Shown: positions 10,262 to 19,999, numbered from the stretch's first letter. The stretch: DNA of 37,666 bases from Alphaproteobacteria bacterium (GCA_020628955.1 JAHDEH010000008.1:1-37666); one strand, 5' to 3'. The notes: generated from the letters alone by a model not told the origin. Program-made: numbers and translations.

Positions 10262-11716
10262 ATGGCAATAATTAACGGTAATTCAGGTGATTGGGAATAT
10301 GTAATTGGACTTGAGGTTCATGCGCAAATTTCTTCAAAATCAAAATTATTTTCACAAAGCAGCGCAGAATATGGAGCAAGTCCTAATAGTCAGGTGTCTT
10401 TAATTGATGCTGCAATGCCTGGTATGCTTCCGGTGCTAAATAAATATTGTGTTGAGCAGGCGATCAAAACTGGCCTTGGAATTAATGGTAGAGTTAATAA
10501 ACTTTCTGTATTTGATAGAAAAAATTATTTTTATGCAGATTTGCCTCAAGGCTATCAAATTTCGCAATTTTATCTTCCAATAGTTGAAGACGGTCATTTA
10601 ACTGTTATGCTTGAAGATGGCGCAGAGAAAAAAATAAGAATTAACAGAATTCACTTGGAGCAAGATGCAGGAAAGTCAATTCATGATATGGACCCAGAAT
10701 ATAGTTTGATTGATTTAAACAGGTCTGGTATTGCCTTGATGGAGATTGTGTCTGAGGCAGATATTCGCTCGCCATATGAGGCTGCTGAATATGTTAAGAA
10801 ACTTAGAAGCATTCTGAGATATGTAGGTTCATGCGATGGTAATATGGATCAAGGATCTATGCGCTGCGATGCGAATATTTCGGTCAGAAGACCTGGCGCT
10901 GAATTTGGCACTAGATGTGAAATTAAAAATGTTAATTCTGTAAAAAATATAGTTAAAGCAATAGAATTTGAAGCTTTTAGACAGGTCGAAATATTAGAAA
11001 ATGGTGGAAAGATAGACCAAGAAACGCGTTTATTTGATGCAAATACTGGTCAAACGCGTACAATGCGTAGCAAAGAAAACGCAAATGACTATCGCTATTT
11101 TCCAGACCCTGATTTGCTGCCTGTTAAAGTTAGCGATGAATTAATAGAAAAAATGCGCAGTGAACTGCCTGAGCTTCCAGATCAGAAAATTGCTCGTTAT
11201 ACTAAGGAGCTTGGATTAAGTCATTATGATGCAGAAGTTTTAGTTGCAGATGAAGAAACGGCAAAATATTTTGAAGAAGCAGCTAATGGAGCAGATGCAA
11301 AAATTGTAGCTAATTGGATAAGTAGTGAACTATTTGGCAGATTGAATAAGCATGGAATGAGCTTGTTGGAGTGTAAAATAAAGCCAAAAATGATTCAAGA
11401 GATGATGAAGCTTATTAAGGACGGTACTATATCTGGCAAAATTGCAAAAACTGTTTTTGAGGAAATGTTTGAAAGTGGCTTAGGCGCTTCAGAAATCGTT
11501 GAAAGCAAAGGTTTGAAGCAGGTTTCAGATAAAGGAGAAATTGAAAAAATAGTTATGGAAGTGATAGAGTCAAACCCAGATTCAGTTGCTGGATATAGAG
11601 GTGGTAAAGAAAAATTATTTGGTTTCTTTGTTGGTCAGGTGATGAAAAAAACTGGTGGCAAAGCAAGCCCGTCTGTAGTTAATGAAATCTTGAAAGAGAA
11701 ATTGAATAATTCTTAA
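10262..11716 (+). CDS. gatB: Asp/Glu-tRNA amidotransferase subunit B
   Basis: 484 aa; [52 protein letters not shown]. Confidence 0.97.
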   Translation: MAIINGNSGDWEYVIGLEVHAQISSKSKLFSQSSAEYGASPNSQVSLIDAAMPGMLPVLNKYCVEQAIKTGLGINGRVNKLSVFDRKNYFYADLPQGYQISQFYLPIVEDGHLTVMLEDGAEKKIRINRIHLEQDAGKSIHDMDPEYSLIDLNRSGIALMEIVSEADIRSPYEAAEYVKKLRSILRYVGSCDGNMDQGSMRCDANISVRRPGAEFGTRCEIKNVNSVKNIVKAIEFEAFRQVEILENGGKIDQETRLFDANTGQTRTMRSKENANDYRYFPDPDLLPVKVSDELIEKMRSELPELPDQKIARYTKELGLSHYDAEVLVADEETAKYFEEAANGADAKIVANWISSELFGRLNKHGMSLLECKIKPKMIQEMMKLIKDGTISGKIAKTVFEEMFESGLGASEIVESKGLKQVSDKGEIEKIVMEVIESNPDSVAGYRGGKEKLFGFFVGQVMKKTGGKASPSVVNEILKEKLNNS

Positions 11717-11733
11717 ATTAAATATATAGATAT

Positions 11734-12519
11734 ATGGCAGTTAAAATTCACAAACCAGTAGATTTTGAAAAAATGCGAGAGGCAGGCGAGCTTGCAGCTA
11801 GAACGCTTGATTTTATTGCAGAATATGTTGAAGCTGGTGTTAGCACTAACCGGCTCAATGATTTATGTCATGAATATATAATTAGCCATAATGCCAAGCC
11901 AGCACCTCTTAATTACCGAGGTTTTCCAAAATCTATATGCACATCAATAAACCATGTTGTATGTCATGGCATTCCATCGGATAAAAAGCTAAAAAATGGT
12001 GATATAATAAATATCGATGTTACGGTTATTTTGGATGGTTGGCACGGCGACACAAGCAGGATGTTTTATGTTGGCGATGTTGGAGTCAAGCAAAGGCGAC
12101 TAGTGCAGGTGACTTATGATGCAATGATGATTGGTGTTGATATGGTGCGTCCTGGCGTGCGCCTTGGTGATATTGGTAATGCTATTCAAAAATATGCAGA
12201 AAAGCATAATTATTCGGTAGTGCGTGACTATACAGGCCACGGCATTGGCAGGGTTTTTCATGATGAGCCAACGGTGTTGCATTACGGTAAGGCTGGCACG
12301 GGCCTTGTGCTGGAAGAGGGGATGTTTTTCACAATAGAGCCAATGGTGAATGCTGGTAAGCACGAGACAATATTAAGTAAATTTGACGATTGGACGGTTA
12401 CAACTAGGGATAAATCTTTGTCTGCTCAATTCGAGCATACTGTGGGAGTAACCAAAGACGGGGTCGAGATATTTACATCCTCGCCCAAGAGTTTAAATTT
12501 TCCTCCTTACAAAAAATAA
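11734..12519 (+). CDS. map: Methionine aminopeptidase type I
   Basis: 261 aa; NHVVCHGIPSDKKLKNGDIINIDVTV, GHGIGRVFHDEPTVLHYG, EEGMFFTIEPM. Confidence 0.96.
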   Translation: MAVKIHKPVDFEKMREAGELAARTLDFIAEYVEAGVSTNRLNDLCHEYIISHNAKPAPLNYRGFPKSICTSINHVVCHGIPSDKKLKNGDIINIDVTVILDGWHGDTSRMFYVGDVGVKQRRLVQVTYDAMMIGVDMVRPGVRLGDIGNAIQKYAEKHNYSVVRDYTGHGIGRVFHDEPTVLHYGKAGTGLVLEEGMFFTIEPMVNAGKHETILSKFDDWTVTTRDKSLSAQFEHTVGVTKDGVEIFTSSPKSLNFPPYKK

Positions 12520-12549
12520 ATTTTGATTTTCGGATAAAATTCTTAAATT

Positions 12550-13254
12550 ATGCAAAATCCACAGCCAGAATCAGCTGAAGAAGTAAATTATAATAAAGGG
12601 CACAGGCAAAGGCTGAAGGATAAATTTTTTAAATCTGATCCAAAGCATTTTGCAGATTATGAATTGCTGGAATTATTGTTATTTAATGTTCTGCCTAGAA
12701 GAGATGTCAAACCCCTTGCCAAGGATTTGATAGCTAGATTTGGTGGTTTTAAGCATCTCATAAATGTTGACCAGGATTTTATTACAAAAAAAGCAGGTGT
12801 GAGCCCAAATATTTATCTGCAATTTAAAATCATAAAAGAAATTACAAATCGTATTTTGGCAGAGGAAGTGGTTGACAAGCATATAATAAGCTCTTGGTCT
12901 GCGCTTTTGCACTATCTGCAATTTAATATGGGCAATTTAAAAACAGAGCAGTTTCGTGTTTTGTTTCTTAATAAAAAAAATATTTTAATTAAGGATGAAA
13001 TTATTGCTGAAGGCACGGTCGATCAAACTCCCGTTTACCCAAGAGAAATCATGAAAAAAGCAATAATTTATGATGCATCGTCGATTGTGCTTGTGCACAA
13101 CCACCCGAGCGGCAATGTGAATCCGTCTGCTGCAGATATTGACATTACGATTAATATTGTCAATGCATGCAAGACTATCAGCATCTCGGTGCACGATCAC
13201 GTGATTGTAGGCGGAGGTAATTATTACAGTTTTAAGAGCAATTTATTGCTATAA
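12550..13254 (+). CDS. radC: RadC family JAMM/MPN protein
   Basis: 234 aa; GHRQRLKDKF, YELLELLLF, VHNHPSGNVNPSAADIDIT metal-binding motif. Confidence 0.95.
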   Translation: MQNPQPESAEEVNYNKGHRQRLKDKFFKSDPKHFADYELLELLLFNVLPRRDVKPLAKDLIARFGGFKHLINVDQDFITKKAGVSPNIYLQFKIIKEITNRILAEEVVDKHIISSWSALLHYLQFNMGNLKTEQFRVLFLNKKNILIKDEIIAEGTVDQTPVYPREIMKKAIIYDASSIVLVHNHPSGNVNPSAADIDITINIVNACKTISISVHDHVIVGGGNYYSFKSNLLL

Positions 13255-13320
13255 ATTAATGAAATTAATTTTTATAATTTTTTCTTTACTTGCAGTTTTT
13301 TATATGATAAAGATATTAAC

Positions 13321-13340
13321 AAGCTAAGAGAACTTAGCTT
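13321..13340. promoter_or_regulatory. Hairpin in the leader of the passenger-motif gene pair
   Basis: AAGCTAAG-AGAA-CTTAGCTT, perfect 8-bp stem, 4-nt loop, no following T-run on either strand. Confidence 0.4.
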
Positions 13341-13368
13341 AAGTATTAATAAAAAAAAGGAGAAAATT

Positions 13369-13632
13369 ATGAGTAACGATAAATTAAATAATGGTAATGA
13401 ACTTGGTTTAATTACTGGTGCCTCAACTATCACAGGTGCAGTCGGCCCCGCCCAACAACAAACAAATGTAATAAGCATATCAACACAACAAAATGTAGAA
13501 TTGAATTTCCCTTCAGATGGTGTTTCAAGCATTGAGATTAGGGATGGTAATTGCTACATAACTCTAGATGCTTCTGATATTGATTGCACAGGTCAAAGTG
13601 ATGTCGATTCAATGCCAGATGATATTGCATAA
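13369..13632 (+). CDS. Small acidic protein with one passenger-repeat-like motif (LITGASTITGAVGPAQQQ...)
   Basis: 87 aa; RBS AAAGGAG upstream; edges shared with the next gene. Confidence 0.75.
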   Translation: MSNDKLNNGNELGLITGASTITGAVGPAQQQTNVISISTQQNVELNFPSDGVSSIEIRDGNCYITLDASDIDCTGQSDVDSMPDDIA

Positions 13633-13657
13633 TTAATTGTTGAAATTTATTAATCCG

Positions 13658-13679
13658 AGCTGTACTTCTTGTGCAGCTT
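13658..13679 (+). terminator. Hairpin after the 87-aa gene, possible terminator
   Basis: AGCTGTAC-TTCTT-GTGCAGCT stem-loop, near-identical to the one at 14658..14680; weak T-run. Confidence 0.5.
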
Positions 13680-13730
13680 AAATTATTAAAAAAAATGATA
13701 TGATTAAAATTTTATAAAAGAAAAAAAATT

Positions 13731-14633
13731 ATGAGTAAAGACAAACCAGAAGCAACATCTGAAGACAACAAAGATAGTGGTTGCATTGTATTTCAGGAAG
13801 GGTCTACGATTGAAGGACAAGTTGGTCAAATGCCTTCAGAAGACCAAAAGCTTCTCAAAGATGGTTTCGTTAAAGATGTGAGTGGCGAATTGCTACACAT
13901 TGATGATATCATTCCTGCATCTTCTTCTAGCTACGTGTCAAATGCGATGTATGCACCTGGCCTAAAGTTAGTTGGTGGTGAAACTCCTGACTTAACGTTA
14001 GGTAATGGGTATTTAACTGCAGTTAAATTTTCTGATGGTGAGAAGGTGCAGTTTACTGGTAAGCCTGATTCGTCAGGAGTGGTGGTGATTCAAGGTTCCA
14101 GTGTTATTAGCGCATCTGTTGGAGAAATCATGCCTTTAAAATCTTTAGAGTTAAAAAAGCCAGGTGAAGTTTTTTTGCAAGATATTTGTAGAGCAAAAAA
14201 ATTAATTATAAAATCTCCAGGCGTAACGCTTTATTTTATGCAAGATTTTGAAGGAGATATTATTTTTAATTACCCAGATACAATTATTGCTATTGCTGAT
14301 GGGATTACAGTTAAAGGTGATTTTATCAATGAATCAAAAAATAAATTTGCAGGGACAATAATATTCTCTGGTGCAGGAAAAATTATAGGCAATGTAGGTG
14401 AATTACTTCAAAAAGGCATAGAAAAAATAGAAAAATGTTTTAATGGTGAAGTATTTATTCAAGGCTATGTGAACGCTCATGAAAAAGATGCAGCAATAGA
14501 AGTCAGAAACGGTCTGAAAGATCTAGCTGCATGCGTACCTCATGCTATTAGCTCTGACTCTGAGCTAGCGGATGAAGAATATGATACTGAGTTCACTGGC
14601 AATATGCTGATAGCACCAGATAATATTGTATAA
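13731..14633 (+). CDS. Passenger-like beta-helix repeat protein without signal peptide or autotransporter domain
   Basis: 300 aa; three motifs: IVFQEGSTIEGQVGQMPSEDQ, VVIQGSSVISASVGEIMPLKSLEL, IIFSGAGKIIGNVGELLQKGIEKIE. Confidence 0.8.
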   Translation: MSKDKPEATSEDNKDSGCIVFQEGSTIEGQVGQMPSEDQKLLKDGFVKDVSGELLHIDDIIPASSSSYVSNAMYAPGLKLVGGETPDLTLGNGYLTAVKFSDGEKVQFTGKPDSSGVVVIQGSSVISASVGEIMPLKSLELKKPGEVFLQDICRAKKLIIKSPGVTLYFMQDFEGDIIFNYPDTIIAIADGITVKGDFINESKNKFAGTIIFSGAGKIIGNVGELLQKGIEKIEKCFNGEVFIQGYVNAHEKDAAIEVRNGLKDLAACVPHAISSDSELADEEYDTEFTGNMLIAPDNIV

Positions 14634-14657
14634 TTAATTATTGAAATTCATTAATCC

Positions 14658-14680
14658 AAGCTGTACTTTTTGTGCAGCTT
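14658..14680 (+). terminator. Hairpin after the 300-aa gene, possible terminator
   Basis: AAGCTGTAC-TTTTT-GTGCAGCTT stem-loop; same duplicated tail as at 13658..13679. Confidence 0.5.
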
Positions 14681-14731
14681 GAGTTATAATATAGATAGTT
14701 CAATTATTAAATAATCATAGAAATAACCGCA

Positions 14732-14839
14732 ATGAACTTATATTTAATATCAGCTTATGGCTTTGCATTTGCATCGATGACTAGCTTTTATATGCTGACA
14801 ATGATTCAATATAAAAAAGCAACATGCAACGTAAAGTAA
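14732..14839 (+). CDS. ccmD: Heme exporter protein CcmD (short, not in ORF track)
   Basis: MNLYLISAYGFAFASMTSFYMLTMIQYKKATCNVK*; one TM segment, SAYG motif, overlaps the ccmE start. Confidence 0.7.
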   Translation: MNLYLISAYGFAFASMTSFYMLTMIQYKKATCNVK

Positions 14840-15234
14840 AAAACAGGCTAATATGGGCTATTATTGGTTTGGCAATAATAGCTTCCGGGATATATATTAT
14901 CTTGTATAATTTGCGGGATAATTTGGTATTTTTCTATCCGCCATCAGAAATTCATAAAATAAAAAATAGTCACCAAAAAGTAAGAGTTGGTGGCTTGGTT
15001 CGTAAAGATTCTATTAAGAAGATGAGTGTGGATAAGATTCAGTTTTTGATAGAAGATGCGCATAATAATTTGCAAGTAGAATATAGCGGTATTTTGCCAG
15101 CCCTGTTCAGGGAAGGGCAAGGAATTATTGCAGAAGGTAGGCTTGTAAATAATAATTATTTTATAGCAAATAAGTTACTTGCGAAGCATGATGAAAATTA
15201 CATGCCACCAAAAATGTCTACCCAAAAGGAGTGA
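14824..15234 (+). CDS. ccmE: Cytochrome c-type biogenesis heme chaperone CcmE
   Basis: 136 aa; VRVGGLVRKDSI, VEYSGILPALFREGQGIIAEGRL, LLAKHDENYMPP (heme-binding HDENY). Confidence 0.96.
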   Translation: MQRKVKNRLIWAIIGLAIIASGIYIILYNLRDNLVFFYPPSEIHKIKNSHQKVRVGGLVRKDSIKKMSVDKIQFLIEDAHNNLQVEYSGILPALFREGQGIIAEGRLVNNNYFIANKLLAKHDENYMPPKMSTQKE

Positions 15235-15240
15235 AGTAGC

Positions 15241-16323
15241 CTAAATTTCTGCTATCTCAAGCACTTTAAATAATTCACCCATTTGTTCATTATTAGTTAA
15301 TCTATCTAATTGTTTTTGGAGAATGATATAATCTTTTGTAGATACCGTTTGTTTAAGCTGGTTTAGCCTTATATTAATTCCATATTTTTTTAAAAACTCT
15401 GCCTGAGTTGTAAAATTAAAATCTTTCTCCCCCTTTTGTTTGCTGGCTTTTTGAAGAGCAAAAAAGTCTACGTGCGCAGTTAAATCTGAGCTTCCAAGGC
15501 TTTGCAGGACAGGTGTATATTTATGGTTACTTATTGCTTGCAATGTTTGCCCATATTCAAAATCTTGGCGGATACTTGGTGGTTTATTATAGCCATAATC
15601 GATAAATAAACATGCGCCTTTATGTTCTTTCAGGTGAGTCGCTAGCCATTTTGTAATTGCTAAAGATTCAAAAGATTCCTCTATATAAGCCCCATCTTTT
15701 GCATTTTTATGGTCCATCTTGAATTGCTGCTGTAGGCTGTTTCTTATTGGATTTGTGTTGAAGCGAATATTTTGATCGTGTGGATTAATTTTAATTACCA
15801 CTTCTCTCCATTCGTTTTTCACCTTTTTATATTGCTTTATAGGTAGCGCATCAAAAAATTCATTAGCAATCGTAATTATTGGCAATTTAGGTAAATTGAT
15901 TTTTTTATCTAGCCAATTTATATTTTTGCCATATTTTGCAAGAAGATCTTGTTGTTTTTGCCTGAAAAATGGATTAATTTCTAGAAGTTGTAAATTTATT
16001 GCTTTAAAAAAATCTTTTTCCACTTTGCAAACTGTGCGCAAAATGTCATTCATTAATGTTCCTTGCCCCGGGCCCATTTCAAGAAAAATAAAATTATCAG
16101 GCTTGCCTAGTTTATGCCATTGTTCTATTACCCAAAGAGCTATTGTTTCGCCAAATAGCTGAGAAATTTCTGGCGCAGTAATGAAGTCGCCTTTATCGCC
16201 AATAGTATCTTTTGATTTATAGTAAGAAGCTGGGGTCGCAGACATTGCAAGCTCCATCATTTCGTCAATTTTAAGATGGCCATATTGTTTTATTTTTTGT
16301 CTGATTTGTGCATCTATTGGCAT
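15241..16323 (-). CDS. Class I SAM-dependent methyltransferase, MidA/NDUFAF7 family
   Basis: 360 aa; GDKGDFITAPEISQLFGETIALW, FLEMGPGQGTLMNDILRT, FIDYGYNKP. Confidence 0.92.
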   Translation of the reverse strand: MPIDAQIRQKIKQYGHLKIDEMMELAMSATPASYYKSKDTIGDKGDFITAPEISQLFGETIALWVIEQWHKLGKPDNFIFLEMGPGQGTLMNDILRTVCKVEKDFFKAINLQLLEINPFFRQKQQDLLAKYGKNINWLDKKINLPKLPIITIANEFFDALPIKQYKKVKNEWREVVIKINPHDQNIRFNTNPIRNSLQQQFKMDHKNAKDGAYIEESFESLAITKWLATHLKEHKGACLFIDYGYNKPPSIRQDFEYGQTLQAISNHKYTPVLQSLGSSDLTAHVDFFALQKASKQKGEKDFNFTTQAEFLKKYGINIRLNQLKQTVSTKDYIILQKQLDRLTNNEQMGELFKVLEIAEI

Positions 16324-17111
16324 TTTTTACGACTATATAAAATTAATACAGTGCCAAGCAATATCATAGGAATGCAAAGAATTTGCCCCATGCTGAAATA
16401 ACTTGCAACATAGCCTATTTGCTCATCTGGCTCTCTAAAGAATTCTATAAACATTCTAAATATTCCATAAAAAATTAAAAATAATCCAGCTGAAAGCCCT
16501 TTTTTTTGCAAAAAATTTAGTTTATTTGTTGTGTAATATAATATCCAGAACAGAATAAAGCCTTCCAAAAAAGATTCATATAACTGGCTGGGGTGCCTTG
16601 GGTTGCCATCACTTCCAGGGAAAATAAATGCCCAAGGTACGTCTGTGACTTTACCATAAAGTTCTGCGTTAATAAAATTCGCGATTCTGCCAAAAAATAA
16701 ACCTATTGGAGCAGCATTAGCGCAATAATCAAATATGCGTAAACTGCTTATATTTCTTGATTTGCTAAATAAGATTGCAGATAAAGTAAGGCCGGTGATT
16801 CCTCCATGAAAAGACATGCCCCCTTCGTATGTTTTGAGGATAGATATAGGATCTTGTATATATCTGTCAAAGTCATAAAATATAACATACCCAAGCCTGC
16901 CACCAACTATTATGCCAATAACAGCATAGCTAAAAAAATCTTCAAAATGTTGTTTAGTGATACCTAGATTTTGATTTTTATCTATTAATTTATTAATATA
17001 AAAAAATCCAAGTAAAATTCCGGCAATATAAGATAATGAATACCATGAAATTGCCAAGGGTCCATAAATATGCATTATTATTGGGTCTATATCTGGAAAT
17101 TTTAATGACAT
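16314..17111 (-). CDS. lgt: Prolipoprotein diacylglyceryl transferase
   Basis: 265 aa; GGRLGYVIFYD, GGMSFHGGITG, GRIANFINAELYGKVTDVPWAFIFP, PRHPSQLYES. Confidence 0.97.
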   Translation of the reverse strand: MSLKFPDIDPIIMHIYGPLAISWYSLSYIAGILLGFFYINKLIDKNQNLGITKQHFEDFFSYAVIGIIVGGRLGYVIFYDFDRYIQDPISILKTYEGGMSFHGGITGLTLSAILFSKSRNISSLRIFDYCANAAPIGLFFGRIANFINAELYGKVTDVPWAFIFPGSDGNPRHPSQLYESFLEGFILFWILYYTTNKLNFLQKKGLSAGLFLIFYGIFRMFIEFFREPDEQIGYVASYFSMGQILCIPMILLGTVLILYSRKKCQ

Positions 17112-17164
17112 GCGTTTTCCCCAGTCTTGTATTTACAATAACTTGAACCTCAGATGTATAGTGT

Positions 17165-18382
17165 TCAAGCTGCCTTTATATTATTATTTATACCAAGTGT
17201 ATCAAATACGTCAAGCAAAGCTTTGGCTAATTCTGAAATCATTTCGTCGCTGTGCGCAGGTGTTGGAGTAATACGCAGTCTTTCTGTACCTTTTGAAACA
17301 GTTGGAAAGTTAATATGCTGCAGGAAGATATTATGCTTTTTAAGAAGTAAATTGGATGCTTCTCTTGTAAGTTTTGCATCACCAATAATAATTGGAATAA
17401 TGTGACTGTCATTTTCAAGAATTTTAATGCCAACTCTGCGTAAGTGTTTTTTTGTTTTGTCTACTACTTGTTGGTGTTTGATTCTTTCTATTTCTGATTT
17501 TTTTAAATATTCTATGCTTGCCCGCGCTGATTCTGTTATTACTGGAGGCAAAGAAGTTGTGAATATAAAGCCGCGCGCTGCGAGGCGAATAGATTCTACA
17601 ATGTCTGAATTTGCTGCAATATAGCCGCCAATTACGCCGAAAGCTTTTGCAAGCGTTCCTTGAATTATATCAATTTGGCTGTCGTACCCCAGTGCATTTG
17701 CAATACCGCTGCCTTTTTTGCCGTATAAACCAACACTATGAACTTCATCTATATATGTTAGGGCATTATATTTTTTTGCTAATTCGCATATTTTTGCAAT
17801 CGGAGATATTAAGCCGTTCATTGAATATGCAGATTCAAATATAATTATTTTAGGAGCGTTGATATCCATAGATTTTAGTATTTCTTCAAGATGAGCCATA
17901 TCTAGATGCTTGTATATATGCTTCTTTCCGCCAGAATTTTTAATTCCAGATATTATAGATGCGTGGTTTAGTTCATCTGAAATATATTCAAGACCTGGGA
18001 TGATTTTTGCAAGGGTGGTTAATGTTGCGTCATTTGAAATATAGCCAGATGTAAAAACTAACCCTTTTTCTTTATTGTGTAATTTTGCGATTTCTTGCTC
18101 AAGGCGCATGATTGAGTTGTTATTACCACCAATATTCCTGGTTCCTCCAGAGCCTATTCCTGAATTTTTAATAGCATTAATTGCAGCTTTTTTAACAGTT
18201 TCATTTTGACTCATTCCGAGATAGTCATTGGTACACCACATAGTAACTTTTTCTGAGCGTCCTTCAAAATTTACCATAGGAAAATTATCAGCATCACGTG
18301 TGATACCAATTAAATCTCTATATCTTTCCTCTAGTTTTACTTTATCTATTTGAGCCAAAAAAGCTTCATTGTAATTATACAT
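17165..18382 (-). CDS. hemA: 5-aminolevulinate synthase (C4 pathway)
   Basis: 405 aa; [58 protein letters not shown]. Confidence 0.96.
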   Translation of the reverse strand: MYNYNEAFLAQIDKVKLEERYRDLIGITRDADNFPMVNFEGRSEKVTMWCTNDYLGMSQNETVKKAAINAIKNSGIGSGGTRNIGGNNNSIMRLEQEIAKLHNKEKGLVFTSGYISNDATLTTLAKIIPGLEYISDELNHASIISGIKNSGGKKHIYKHLDMAHLEEILKSMDINAPKIIIFESAYSMNGLISPIAKICELAKKYNALTYIDEVHSVGLYGKKGSGIANALGYDSQIDIIQGTLAKAFGVIGGYIAANSDIVESIRLAARGFIFTTSLPPVITESARASIEYLKKSEIERIKHQQVVDKTKKHLRRVGIKILENDSHIIPIIIGDAKLTREASNLLLKKHNIFLQHINFPTVSKGTERLRITPTPAHSDEMISELAKALLDVFDTLGINNNIKAA

Positions 18383-18581
18383 TTTGTATCTAATCTTTGC
18401 CTATGCATTTTAAACTTCGCTCATTATACACTATTTTTATCCGTTTGAGAATCATAAATAATAAAATATATAAATAATGCTGTTAAATCCTTGCTAAAAA
18501 AAGTACTTACTACTGTTGCCATAGAAGGGTAGTAGCGATATGATGCCTTTAAATTGTAATATAAAAAATCTAGGTAAAAAA

Positions 18582-19463
18582 ATGACAGAAGAAGAGCAAA
18601 AAGAATTAAATGCGGCGCTATTAGAAGCTGCTGAAAAAGGAAAAAGAAGTTTAGCAAGAGAGTTGATAGCTGAGGGTGCAAAAACTGATGGGATAGATAA
18701 AGCGGGTAAAACTCCGCTATACTGGGCTGCGCATGAAGGGCGCGCAGAGTGCGTACAGATGTTGATTGAAGCAAAAGCAGATGTTAATAAAGAATGTGCA
18801 TACGATTACACTCCTCTATACTGGGCTGCATATAATGGGCATAAAGAATGCTTAGGGTTGCTGATTGAAGCAAAAGCAGATGTTAATAAAGTAGACAAAT
18901 ATACCCCAAGTCCATTATATTGTGCAACGCATGAGGGGCGCGCAGAATGTGTTCGGTTGTTAATTGCAGCAGGTGTCATGATTAAAGAGGTAGATGAATA
19001 TGTACAAAATTTATGGTGCTCACATGAAAAATTTGCGCACTGCATAAAATTATTGCACCTTGCAAAAATAGCTGATGGCATTATTGATGATAATCAGTAT
19101 GCTAACCCAGAGAATATTGGGCTTGGCCAGCAGGAATTAAAGCTAATTACTGAACGTTTTGGCAAATTGCTGTATATAAAATTACAGTCACTAGATAATA
19201 AAGAATTTTCTGGACTAATGTTAGATATAAAGAAATTTATTTGTAGCGATTCATTACCAAAAGAATTATCTAATCAATTATTACAAAAAATAGCTGATAA
19301 TATTCCTTCAGAGGAGCAGAACAAAGGCGCGGAGGAGTTGCAAGTTGGGGATGATGTTATAGTAGATTCAATTTCCGAAGCATCAGTAGGCGTCCCAAAC
19401 CAAGATGATAATGTGCTTGCAGTAGCAGGCAATGTAGATGCATATTTTGATCAAGCCGCTTAA
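18582..19463 (+). CDS. Ankyrin repeat protein
   Basis: Internal Met start MTEEEQKELN; ~3-4 ANK repeats (GKTPLYWAAHEGRAECVQMLIEAKADVNK and similar), non-ANK C-terminal ~150 aa. Confidence 0.9.
   Translation: MTEEEQKELNAALLEAAEKGKRSLARELIAEGAKTDGIDKAGKTPLYWAAHEGRAECVQMLIEAKADVNKECAYDYTPLYWAAYNGHKECLGLLIEAKADVNKVDKYTPSPLYCATHEGRAECVRLLIAAGVMIKEVDEYVQNLWCSHEKFAHCIKLLHLAKIADGIIDDNQYANPENIGLGQQELKLITERFGKLLYIKLQSLDNKEFSGLMLDIKKFICSDSLPKELSNQLLQKIADNIPSEEQNKGAEELQVGDDVIVDSISEASVGVPNQDDNVLAVAGNVDAYFDQAA
18763..18891 (+). repeat. Two identical 30-nt stretches 99 nt apart inside the ANK gene
   Basis: tgattgaagcaaaagcagatgttaataaag at 18763-18792 and 18862-18891. Confidence 0.9.
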
Positions 19464-19469
19464 AGCAAG

Positions 19470-19631
19470 ATGGGTGCGCGAGCTCGTCTTGCGCAGGCGA
19501 GGTATACCCGCCATCGCGAACGCAAGCAGAAGCGATCTTAGGAGTTGGAGTTCATACTCACAAGATTGCCACGTCGCTTATGCGCCTCGCTAGTGCGTAT
19601 TCTCACTAGGAACGTTAATTAAATATACAAA
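19470..19631. repeat. GC-richer intergenic 'TCATTGCGA/AAGATTGCCAC'-type repeat, copy 1
   Basis: Shares TACTCACAAGATTGCCAC (19555-19572) and CCTCGCTAGTG with copy 2; ends with GTTAATTAAATATACAA. Confidence 0.7.
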
Positions 19632-19745
19632 AATAAGTTTGATTTACTATAGTTGTAAACTTTTGTTAACAAACCCCCTTGATTAATTTTGATTATTGTG
19701 ATATGTTAACGAGTTATTAGATCATTTTATCGAAATTCAAAGAAT

Positions 19746-19970
19746 ATGAAAAAGACAGAGAAAAAGCAAGAAATACAAGAAGATATATTTAATGATGTTA
19801 GATATATTTGTGGTTCAAATAATTTAATAATAGAATCATTGCAAAATGGGCTAGATGTAACTCAGCTTGAAAATGGGGATATTATGATCACAGAGGTGAA
19901 AACTATTCATACTCAGTACGCATGGGATAAAGATAAATCTAGAATGATGAAAATTAGTCAAACTCAGTAG
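19746..19970 (+). CDS. Small conserved-looking hypothetical protein
   Basis: 74 aa, polar; follows an AT-rich intergenic region; family not assigned. Confidence 0.55.
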   Translation: MKKTEKKQEIQEDIFNDVRYICGSNNLIIESLQNGLDVTQLENGDIMITEVKTIHTQYAWDKDKSRMMKISQTQ

Positions 19971-19999
19971 TATCAATTTTTGACTTTATCTTGTTTCTG

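Noticed and set aside
13025-13040. AACTCCCGTTTA inside radC matching the MITE-like repeat core
   Set aside because: 12-nt match within conserved RadC residues (DQTPVYPREI); no repeat tail nearby, so most likely chance.
13272-13532. Minus-strand 86-aa ORF overlapping the passenger-motif gene
   Set aside because: Antisense, overlaps a better-supported gene with an RBS.
18424-18774. Minus-strand 116-aa ORF overlapping the ankyrin gene start
   Set aside because: Low-complexity Leu/Phe-rich translation antisense to ANK coding DNA.
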